From Annulohypoxylon bovei var. microspora (Eukaryota > Ascomycota > Sordariomycetes > Xylariales > Hypoxylaceae): a stretch of DNA of 64,000 nucleotides. The stretch is taken from assembly GCA_022836615.1 (NCBI GenBank), contig MU405210.1:310001-374000 (forward strand), in the 5' to 3' direction. Within the stretch, counting starts at the first letter, position 1; every line of letters starts with the position of its first letter. The notes beneath the pieces were generated by a model, which was not told where the DNA came from, ran no database searches, and worked only from the letters and a program-made list of their open reading frames with translations. This document shows, in pieces, positions 56,322 to 64,000 of this stretch. The position numbers were made by a program, and so were the translations under genes.

Positions 56322-57221
56322 ATGATGCATCCGACCACAAATGAGGAATCTCACGAGACACTCGAAAATGAGATAGCAGATCTGGAACTTCGCCTCCAAA
56401 GGGCTAAAGAGCGGCTAGCGAGGTCAGAGACTTCGAACTCACAAAACAGCCTATTATCGACCCCCTCAGCGCAATCCGCGCATCATTATCTACTCCTGCT
56501 ATCGGACTCCGCGCTCCCGTTAGGATCTTTCGCCTTCAGCTCCGGCCTGGAATCGTACCTGGCACATACGCGGCGGAGCCGCCCCTCCTCCACCGCACCC
56601 TCGTTCTCGTCTTTCCTCCCGCTGTCACTGTCGTCGTACGCTAGCACCACTCTCCCTTTCATGCTCGCCGCGTACAGGGACCCGACACCGGAGAACGTGG
56701 CGCTGCTCGACGATACGCTGGACGCGGCTATCATATGCACCGTTGGACGGCGGGCCTCCGTCGCGCAGGGCCGCGCGCTTCTGAGCATCTGGGAGAAGAG
56801 CATCGCGGCGTCGGTGGATCCGGCGGCGCGGCTGAGGCCGTTTGCCGAGATGCTGCGCGCCTCCTCTGGCCTTGGGAACAAGAATGCAAACGCAAACGAG
56901 GGACCGCCGCTCGTATCAGCGCACCTCGCGCCCCTCTTCGGCGCCGTGGCCGCGCTGTGCGGGCTCACGCTGCGCCAGGCGAGCTACGTGTTCATGCTGA
57001 GCCACGTCAAGGCGCTGGTCTCGGCCGCGGTCCGCGCCGGCCAGTTCGGCCCGTACCAGGCCCAGCGCATCCTCGCCGGCGCGCAGGTCCAGGCCTACCT
57101 CCAGGCGGCGATCGACCGCGAGTGGCTCACGCCGGTCGAGAGCGCGGGGCAGAGCGTGCCGGTTATGGATCTGTGGTTTGGCAGGCATGAGTTGCTGTAT
57201 TCTAGGATTTTCAATAGTTGA
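56322..57221 (+). CDS. ureF: Urease accessory protein UreF
   Basis: Intronless, 299 residues from the in-frame ATG at 56322 (MMHPTTNEESHETL). Residues about 10-40 are a charged helix; the UreF fold begins at HHYLLLLSDSALPLGSFAFSSGLESYL, the family signature, and continues with VGRRASVAQGRALL, APLFGAVAALCGLTLRQASYVFMLSHVKALVSAAVRAGQFGP and the C-terminal DLWFGRHELLYSRIF. UreF works with UreD and UreG to load nickel into urease; it gates GTPase activity of UreG. The fungal version is longer than the bacterial one owing to the N-terminal helix and a Ser/Pro insert around residue 85. The 3' two-thirds is strongly GC-rich. Met2 (56325) is an equally possible start. Confidence 0.93.
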   Translation: MMHPTTNEESHETLENEIADLELRLQRAKERLARSETSNSQNSLLSTPSAQSAHHYLLLLSDSALPLGSFAFSSGLESYLAHTRRSRPSSTAPSFSSFLPLSLSSYASTTLPFMLAAYRDPTPENVALLDDTLDAAIICTVGRRASVAQGRALLSIWEKSIAASVDPAARLRPFAEMLRASSGLGNKNANANEGPPLVSAHLAPLFGAVAALCGLTLRQASYVFMLSHVKALVSAAVRAGQFGPYQAQRILAGAQVQAYLQAAIDREWLTPVESAGQSVPVMDLWFGRHELLYSRIFNS

Positions 57222-57399
57222 TGAATTAAGACACGGGATAATAATCGTGAGTGCAATGCAGTGCAGGGTAGTGGATTGCGTGTGTAGTCAATTTGGTGCG
57301 CTGGGCATTGGTATCTATAGGAGTGCGCGTGGGCTTGTATATACAATTCATTATACGATGTCTTGAGGAGACATCGTTATTCCGTGATGCCTAGAATGC

Positions 57400-58572
57400 C
57401 TATTCATCGTCTTCGCTATCACTACCATACGCCACCAATGGTCCGGACGGTGCCGCCGCGGCTTTGGGAGCTGCCGAGACCTTCGCGGTTTTTAATGCTG
57501 CCAACGCGCTGCTGGAAAAGATCCCTCCCGCCGGCCCTGAATTCTGTTGTGGCGGCGCCTCAATTGCTGCCAGTGCAGACATAGCTCCCTCACCACCTAC
57601 ATCGCCACTCTCAATCATCAACCGTTGCTCGTGCTCCAACTCGTAGCCCTGTCTCCCCGCCGGATTAACCGCCTGCGCGCCGCGGGCAAAATAGATATCA
57701 TCGGGAGCCTCGTATCCTTCCAAGCCAAAGCTACTCTCGATCTTCCTTCGTTTTCTTGCCTCCGGGTCCCGGCCCTCGATCTCTGCCACGAACTCTTCGG
57801 GCAACGCCCTCCTGATCGCCTCCGCGGCCTGCTCCTCGATACGTCTCGCCTCCCGAGCCTGCGCCATCGGATTCGGGTCGACGGTCGCCCACCGCACGTT
57901 GAGGACCTCCTCGTGGTCTAGGGACTGGTGTGCCATGGCCTCCTTCGCGAACTGCGCGTTCGCCTCGTTGGTGTACGTGATGAAGGCGACGCCGCGCGTG
58001 TTCAGGACGCGTATGCGCTCGACCTGGCCCCACTCGGCGAAGTGGCGGGCGACGATCTCCTCGATGTCGTCGGTGACGTGTATGCGGCCGATGTAGACGG
58101 TGCGGTTCTGGCGCATGAAGCTGCCGACGCCGCCCATGTCGTCGCGGTAGTCGGAGTGGCGGTCGCGGCCGAAGCAGTCGACGTTGGGGTTGAACAGGTC
58201 GTGGACGCCCGGCAGCCGGTGCAGGTACTCGCAGTCCTGGCCCTTGGGGCAGATGCCGCGCGCGAAGAACAGGCAGAAGTACGACCCCGTCACCTTGTCC
58301 GCGCGCGTGTACCCGCTGTCCTTGGCCACGTTGCACCGCCCCTTCGCGTGCGTCTTCGACAGGTACTTGTCCTCGCGGTCGCCCCCCGACCACTTGTTGT
58401 ACCAGATGTTGAAGATCGTGCCCGTCTGCGGCGGCGGCTCCGACGTGATGAACGACGAGTCGACCTGAGGCCGCGCCGGCCGCTTCTTGCGGATGATCTT
58501 TTTGACCTTCTTGGGTGCCGGCGCGGCTACCTCGGTGGATTGCGGCTGCTCGAGTTCTCTTTCTTCCGACAT
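57400..58572 (-). CDS. cwc2: Pre-mRNA splicing factor Cwc2
   Basis: Intronless, 390 residues. A basic N-terminus (KKVKKIIRKKRPARPQ) precedes the Torus-type region (TGTIFNIWYNKWSGGD), then a CCCH zinc finger with Cys100, Cys108, Cys114 and His118 (CLFFARGICPKGQDCEYLH). An RRM follows with RNP2 VYIGRI (159-164) and RNP1 RGVAFITY (193-200), and the connector VRWATVDPNP. This domain order is specific to Cwc2/RBM22-type proteins, which contact U6 snRNA and the intron in the Prp19-associated spliceosome and help form the catalytic core. The C-terminus is Ala/Gly-rich and ends in an acidic GSDSEDDE tail. It is convergent with UreF, with only 178 nt between the stops. Codons are GC-rich, so a long antisense frame appears opposite; I discount it. 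Confidence 0.94.
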   Translation of the reverse strand: MSEERELEQPQSTEVAAPAPKKVKKIIRKKRPARPQVDSSFITSEPPPQTGTIFNIWYNKWSGGDREDKYLSKTHAKGRCNVAKDSGYTRADKVTGSYFCLFFARGICPKGQDCEYLHRLPGVHDLFNPNVDCFGRDRHSDYRDDMGGVGSFMRQNRTVYIGRIHVTDDIEEIVARHFAEWGQVERIRVLNTRGVAFITYTNEANAQFAKEAMAHQSLDHEEVLNVRWATVDPNPMAQAREARRIEEQAAEAIRRALPEEFVAEIEGRDPEARKRRKIESSFGLEGYEAPDDIYFARGAQAVNPAGRQGYELEHEQRLMIESGDVGGEGAMSALAAIEAPPQQNSGPAGGIFSSSALAALKTAKVSAAPKAAAAPSGPLVAYGSDSEDDE

Positions 58573-59090
58573 GATGGGCGGTGTGGTTTGTTCGAGTGTT
58601 TGGAAATAAGGCTGGAAATTTAACCAAGTTTTGATGCGAGGCTACAAATTGAAATGTTCAAATGTTTTTATCAAAGCTTAGGTTCCCGTTAGAAGGATTT
58701 CAGATAATAAGTGCAAGACGTATGTAAAAATTAGAGTATATGCATTAAAAAGGTTAGTTTATTTCCCCAGATTATTCCCAAGGCTATGCCCCCTGTTAGT
58801 TCAGCTAAGTTGCCCCTGGCTACAGCTTCTACCTGGAGCTCCTGCCCGTAATAGGCATGGATACATGTACCCCGCTAGGCAGGGAGTGGACCTCGGTTTA
58901 AATGACGGCCAGCCCGGTCGTTGTTCCTTTCACATCATGCCATTGCCATTACCTCGGAATCCTACTTCAATACGGGTAGCTATTCCTTATTAAAACTCAA
59001 TTGATTTTTAGTTTTCTTGGATATAATAGTAAATCCCTTTTTAACTTTCTAAGTTAATTAATCTAAGCTAAATAAATCCAACTGCCCATT
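58573..59090. promoter_or_regulatory. Divergent promoter region Cwc2/acyl-CoA dehydrogenase
   Basis: 518 nt between divergent starts; AT-rich near 58980-59070. No specific site is identified. Confidence 0.5.
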
Positions 59091-60607
59091 ATGTCTTCTA
59101 AAATCCCAGATATTGTAAGAAGAATAGCTGCACATTTAAAGCTACACCTCGGCTTACAAAACTTCTAGGTGAAACACCGCGTAAGCGACAGGGCGAAGAA
59201 GACATTAGACATTGTCGCCAAGTTTGTAGAGGAGGATTGTATACCGTAAGCTTCACAGCCCTTAACCTATATCACGAAAATGTCTAACAGTATAATCAAC
59301 CAGAGCGGACCCTGTCCTCGAAGCTCAGATCGGTGAAGGTTCCTCACGATGGGACCATCATCCCCCTATTATCGAAGACCTAAAGGCGAAGGCCAAACAA
59401 CTGGGACTATGGAATATGTTCTTTCCCAAGGGCCATTATAAGGAATCACCGGGCTACACGAACCTGGAATATGGGTTGATGGCCGAATGGCTAGGCAAGT
59501 CGAGGTCGGCATCCGAAGCTACCAACTGCGCAGCGCCGGACACGGGAAATATGGAAGTTCTAGCCAAGTACGGCAATGATGCACAAAAGTCTCAGTGGCT
59601 GAAGCCATTGATGGACGGCGAGATTAGGTCTGCCTTCCTCATGACCGAACCGGATGTCGCCTCGTCCGACGCCACAAACATCCAGCTTAGCATTAAGAAG
59701 GACGGGAGTGACTATGTCCTGAATGGCTCTGTGTGTCCTTCCCTTGAATTCTAGCGTCTTATATCATGCTAACAGCTCTAAGAAATGGTGGTCAAGCGGT
59801 GCCGGCGATCCTCGATGCAAGATCTACGTTGTCATGGGTAAGACGGACGCGAACAACAAGGACCCCTACCAGCAACAGTCAGTGATCCTCGTCCCGGCAA
59901 ACACAAAGGGCATTACCATTCACCGCATGCTCAATGTTTACGGATACGACGACGCGCCACACGGCCATGGCCACATCTCCTTCAAGGACGTCCGAGTCCC
60001 GGCAAGCAACTTAGTCCTTGGCGAGGGCCGAGGCTTTGAGATCATCCAAGGCCGTTTAGGACCGGGCCGTATCCACCACGCTATGCGCAGTATCGGCGCT
60101 GCCGAGAGGGCGCTTGAGTGGATGTTAATGAGGATCAACGATCCTAAGAAGACCCCTTTCAAGAAGCAATTGAGAGAACACGGGGTAATCCTCGAATGGG
60201 TTGCCAAGTCGCGGATAGAAATCGACGCGGCACGGCTCATCGTTCTCAACGCCGCCGTGAAGATGGACGACCTAGGCCCGAAAGCAACGCTAAAAGAAAT
60301 TGCCCAGGCTAAGGTCCTCGTCCCGCAGACGGCCCTAACCGTCATCGATCGCGCCGTCCAGGCATTCGGCGGAGCTGGTGTCAGTCAGGACACACCGCTC
60401 GCAAACATGTGGGCGCAAATTCGCACACTTCGACTAGCAGACGGACCGGATGAGGTCCACTTACAGCAGATGGGTCGCAATGAGAACAAAAGGGGCAAGG
60501 AGGTCTCACAGAAGATTCACGGCCAGACTGAGAAAACGGAGCAGCTACTAAAGCAGTATAACGTGAAGCGCTTCCAACCTGGGTCAAATATCAAGCCTCG
60601 GATATAG
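59091..60607 (+). CDS. Acyl-CoA dehydrogenase (ACAD10/11-like)
   Basis: Four exons: 59091-59114, 59169-59245, 59304-59730, 59783-60607; 450 residues. Exon 1 is only 24 nt (MSSKIPDI), joined to VKHRVSDRAKKTLDIVAKFV. The FAD/substrate region includes CAAPDTGNMEVLAKYG and FLMTEPDVASSDATN. The third intron (52 nt, GCTAAC branch, acceptor CTCTAAG) restores VLNGSKWWSSGAGDPRC, the family consensus. The C-terminal half has RGFEIIQGRLGPGRIHHAMRSIGAAERALE and ends with QAFGGAGVSQDTPLA and LRLADGPDEVH. Such enzymes start beta-oxidation of acyl-CoA or of 4-hydroxyacids in mitochondria or peroxisomes. There is no clear N-terminal targeting peptide, and the C-terminal PRI is not a standard peroxisomal signal, so location is uncertain. 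Confidence 0.9.
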
Positions 60608-61812
60608 AGGCATTGTAGACATAGTCAGATATGTATTTTTATTGCCCATTTCGGGTGGTGAATAATTTATTTTTTATTTGGTCCGTATATTTAGTGGCGC
60701 GGGTGTGCGTTTATGTCACCCTGATTAGTACTGGGTATTACCTACGTTGATAGGTGCTACTCGTTATACTACCTAATGGTTCAGGATGGATGATGTATTA
60801 TTAAGAAGGTAAACTATGTAAGGTTCGTTACCCGCCATGAGGTTATCCCCAGTGGGCCACGCTTACCACGGGAACCTCAGGTCCAGGATCCACACGGGCA
60901 AGTGTCGAAAACTGCGTAGTGCGAATGTCCGTCACCTACTAAAATACACAATATCACACATCTAGAACATCCATAGTTTTAGTTATATCCTCCCAGCAAC
61001 AGTATCCTTCGCCCACGACGATCGACCTAGCTACGGTGTCAGATCGTGTGTATCGATTGTCGGATCGAATTTCCATCAAACGATCTGTTTTGAGCCCACG
61101 TTCACGGTAATAGTGCCGGTGTAGGTTAATTTGCATATTGCGTTATTGGCGCTGTTTATCGCCTTCCGAGTCGAGTTTTTGAAGCTACCCGAGCTAGCTA
61201 AGATGTTTCGGGAGATGTAGGCTCTTAAAATCGCTACGCGCCTTATCGTACGTATTCCGGTCCTTGCGATGCTCCTGAACGGGTTCAAGGACCTGTTCGA
61301 CAGTGTCTCATGTACATGAGTTGTTTATGGAATGAAAGCGGCATTGCGAGGAAAATGTAGCAATCATTCGTCTCTTATTACAGCAGACTGCGGGCTAGTT
61401 GGTGATACATGTAGATAGTGAAAAGGATCAATCATTATTCTTCTGATGATCTAGATTCTGACTGGTGATACTTCAAATATATATAGTATTGAGTTGCTTT
61501 ACATTTCTATATCTACCTACTTAGAGGGATGTTGTATGAATTATATGATATATCTTAACTTATTGTATGAGTCATGGATGCCTACAAACAATCTTTCTCC
61601 GTGTATTTGAGGCTTTGGTTTTGCGGAGAGCAAGATTAGGTATATTTGCGGTGAGGCAACTATCCTCTTAATCTAGATATTGTTTTTTTTTTCTGTCGGC
61701 GGTATGAGCCTAAGAGTTAATTGCATAGTTATACCAATTATGTTTCCTAAGAACATATATATTGCCACAATATCGTGGGGACTCAGTTTGTAAGTATAGA
61801 AAATGTCTTATT
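60608..61812. other. Convergent spacer
   Basis: 1.2 kb of AT-rich sequence between convergent genes, with T-tract 61683-61691. No gene seen. Confidence 0.6.
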
Positions 61813-62810
61813 TCAGGAACTAGTACTATTCGCAGTAGAACCAACGTAAACGACTTGTATGGCGGCAATGCTATTATGAAGGTTAGAATGTAGCCCCTTA
61901 GAGACCAGATAGGGGTGCAAATACGCTGTTGTAATGGCTAGTGCCTTATCCGGCTTGAGCTGGAGTCCTAACACCAATATAGCTGCAAAGGTAGCTGTAA
62001 ATGCGAATATGAGACCAATACGCACCGAGAGCGCTTGAACAAAATAGAAGACTATAATAGGTATTACAGGAAAGACACTCGCAATGATTGTCGAGATTGA
62101 TCGATCCAAGGCACTTGCTGAGGATGTGTCGACGTAATGGGGCTTTTCAGGGCTGTTGCCACGGCAAAGCAATTGTGATATATAAGCAAAAAAGGCACCT
62201 ATGCGAAAAGCCAGGCCGTCATTGTGATCAAATGCGTAGAAGTCATCAACCTTCGCTGGCTTGAATTCGCCAGTGGGCATTTGGACATTCCAAACATCTT
62301 CGATATCGCCAGCGAGGAATGCGCCCCCCATATTCATTCTATTCAGCCAGTCGCAGATGGCGGTGATATCTCTGCGCATTGGGCACGGTATATCATTCAA
62401 TCGTTTGTATTGCTCTACAGCATTGTCTTGTTTAAACATGAATGTCAGACGTATTTCTATAATGACTTAAGATAAGATATTTAGCACTCACTGTAGCTTA
62501 TCAAAGTGCTACGAATTTGAAGCATCTTTTCGCTATACAGTGAGGATATTGTAGGTTGCTGTACTGAAAAGGGGATGTCTTTTGCCATCGCAGGCGTCCA
62601 TCTAAAGTTCGCGCGCGCAGACGCATCGGCTGTGAGTTTAGCGTCTCGTTGCTCGATTTCCCCTAATTCGGCTTGGAGATGTGCTAACTCAGCTTGGTAA
62701 AATAGTAAATTTCGGATTTGCAAATCCCGAAATCTCTTGACAGCTAAAGTATCTGGGAACGCGCTCAAAAAGTCGGTAAATCCTGTGTAATTAACCTTCT
62801 CCGTACCCAT
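61813..62810 (-). CDS. DUF6594 membrane protein
   Basis: Two exons, complement(join(61813-62456, 62492-62810)); the 35-nt intron (GTGAGT to TTATAG) is unusually short but in frame, giving 320 residues. The start MGTEKVNYTGFTDFLSAF leads into the DUF6594 signature: a short domain, FRDLQIRNLLFYQAELAHLQAELGEIEQRD, and a coiled region. The C-terminal part has two clear membrane helices (IIASVFPVIPIIVFYFVQAL and IGLIFAFTATFAAILVLGL) and an amphipathic tail. DUF6594 proteins are common in filamentous fungi and have no defined biochemical role. The gene is divergent to the STAND-type gene at 63190, with 379 nt between starts. Confidence 0.8.
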
Positions 62811-63189
62811 GGTTGTCGTGGGAGGACGTGAGTTTAATGCCGTATTCTTCTCTCGTGGGTGATTAGGATATAGGTAGGAAAAGCCAGCCCGTCAGCCTGG
62901 ATATTCTTATCCGAAGTAAATATCTGACGTACTTGGCTCTAAGCCCAGTGAATGGTGGCGGACGATAGTACCACGTGATAGGTCGAGAATGGGTAGGTAA
63001 TCAGCTGCAAGGGGTGAGGGGGCAGCAGCTCAGCTCAGCCGCACTTAGATCCGATTTATTCATCTTACTTTTGACAATTCCTCTTGGAAGGCTGTTCATA
63101 CAGTACTCGCTCTTGGATCGGACGCTTGTTTCTAGAAATCAATTGGATTAATAGGCTGGAGTAAAGCATATTGCCAACATAATCCTACC
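62811..63189. promoter_or_regulatory. Divergent promoter region DUF6594/DUF7580-like
   Basis: 379 nt shared upstream region. It includes CAGCAGCTCAGCTCAGC at 63024-63040 and a CACGTGA motif at 62972-62978, the kind of site bHLH factors bind; function here is inference. Confidence 0.45.
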
Positions 63190-64000
63190 ATGTCCGGCCT
63201 CGAAGTAGCCGGCCTCATACTGGGACGGCTTCCTTTGGTCATCTCCGCCTTAGAGTATTACCAAAGTAGCCTGTCTATCCTAAAGTATCGATCAGAAAAA
63301 AGTGAGATAAGGGAAGTCGAACATAGTCTCAAGTACCGTCAAACTCTCTTCCATACCACGGTGGAACTCCTACTACACCAATTCCTCGAGCCAGCAGAGA
63401 TTCAAGAACTTTTATCAGATCCAACAGGCTCCAAATGGCAAAACAAAAGTGTAGACTTGGCCCTGAGGGAGTCTATCGGTCACGACGAATATATTTTATT
63501 TTCTGACACGACAAAACAACTTTTCGAAGCACTCTCCTCCCTGCAGGAATCGCTGCGAAAGATCACAGATGGGTCCAAGGCCAATCGACTGCTCTCTCGG
63601 AGCAATCTAAGATGGGCGCTCTCTAAAGATACAACTCGTGATGCAGTAAATAAAATCGAGGGGCAAACTGAGATCTTAAGAACACTCGTTCTTTATTCTT
63701 CTTTGCCGAAACCCCATGAGATAAGACAGGTAATTCAGAATATCAAGACAGCAATTAAAGGGGTTCCAGAGTTCGAGGATTTAACCCGGAATTTGCAACA
63801 TTTTACATCTTGTACAATATGCATTCCACCAGATGCTGATGTCGATGTCCGAAGCTTGTATAGCGTAGAGTCTGAGGTAAGCTGTAGTGGTTTCCCTACT
63901 TTAGAATTCACTGACACGCCAATGTCAAGATCGACGGCGAGAAGTCAAGCCTCAGTTATCTGCCATTATCGCTACAGGCGGTCAATGACCCGCAGAGGAA
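63190..64000 (+). CDS. Fungal DUF7580/STAND N-terminus-like protein, partial
   Basis: The frame opens at the ATG at 63190 and runs off the right edge. MSGLEVAGLILGRLPLVISALEYY is the characteristic hydrophobic first helix of fungal DUF7580 and related STAND-NTPase N-terminal domains; helical charged repeats follow (YRSEKSEIREVEHSLKYRQ, RNLQHFTSCTICIPPD). An intron at 63877-63929 (GTAAGC, CACTGAC branch, TCAAG) would replace a Cys/Arg-rich reading by EIDGEKSSLSYLPLSLQAVND, which fits the family better; both frames stay open. These proteins often carry signalling or cell-death-type modules and are linked to non-self recognition in fungi. The rest of the gene lies outside the window. Confidence 0.7.
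   Translation, partial: MSGLEVAGLILGRLPLVISALEYYQSSLSILKYRSEKSEIREVEHSLKYRQTLFHTTVELLLHQFLEPAEIQELLSDPTGSKWQNKSVDLALRESIGHDEYILFSDTTKQLFEALSSLQESLRKITDGSKANRLLSRSNLRWALSKDTTRDAVNKIEGQTEILRTLVLYSSLPKPHEIRQVIQNIKTAIKGVPEFEDLTRNLQHFTSCTICIPPDADVDVRSLYSVESEVSCSGFPTLEFTDTPMSRSTARSQASVICHYRYRRSMTRRG

Noticed and set aside
57731..58627. Long alternative frames over the Cwc2 gene on both strands
   Set aside because: Shadow frames from GC-rich coding DNA; dominated by Arg/Pro/His, no domain.

Overview
The window is nuclear DNA from a filamentous ascomycete (Pezizomycotina, most likely Sordariomycetes). The signs are many short GT-AG introns (46-137 nt), CTRAC-type branch sites, long gene-free spacers, TACCTAGG-type palindromes scattered in the spacers, and gene families such as Mis6/CENP-I, Cut12, Gcn2, KRE2 (GT15), SAT4/Pth11-like receptors and DUF6594. 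No tRNA, rRNA, CRISPR array or intact transposon was recognised. Exon structures below were worked out by eye from splice sites and family conservation; none has transcript support.

Layout. 1-2085: 3' part of a TSC2/tuberin-type RapGAP gene. 2086-7042: spacer. 7043-8847 (-): 5'-truncated GH3/GNAT fusion gene. 8848-13174: spacer. 13175-15680 (+): CENP-I/Mis6, eight exons. 16114-16977 (-): GC-rich CAF16-type ABC ATPase. 16978-31040: mostly AT-rich accessory stretch holding an AsaB/CmcJ-like oxidoreductase (18577), a Gln/Asp-rich nuclear-type protein with internal repeats (20551), a seven-helix SAT4/Pth11-like receptor (23022) and a class II O-methyltransferase (25047). 31041: small Ser-rich ORF. 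32720-33891 (-): Yju2/Cwc16 splicing factor with a reading-frame puzzle at one intron. 34682-37403 (-): gamma-tubulin complex component GCP5. 38267-38805 (-): tentative small gene. 39490-40834 (+): KRE2/MNT1 mannosyltransferase. 41164-42249 (-) and 42728-46771 (+): divergent MORG1/WDR83 and Pet127. 47831-52872 (-): full-length Gcn2 eIF2alpha kinase in five exons, divergent from Cut12 (53660-55928, +). 56322-57221 (+): UreF. 57400-58572 (-): Cwc2. 59091-60607 (+): acyl-CoA dehydrogenase. 61813-62810 (-): DUF6594 membrane protein. 63190-end (+): start of a DUF7580/STAND-N-terminus-like protein.

Functional threads. Nutrient signalling is represented by TSC2 and Gcn2, spindle and kinetochore function by CENP-I, GCP5 and Cut12, and the Prp19-associated spliceosome by Yju2 and Cwc2. 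These are conserved housekeeping genes and their proximity is probably incidental. The accessory island (16.9-31 kb) and the divergent DUF6594/DUF7580 pair at the right edge are the lineage-specific parts. No complete new system can be demonstrated. The strongest leads are the truncated GH3-GNAT gene, the Yju2 microexon or frameshift, the accessory island, and the highly over-represented 10-bp intergenic palindrome.
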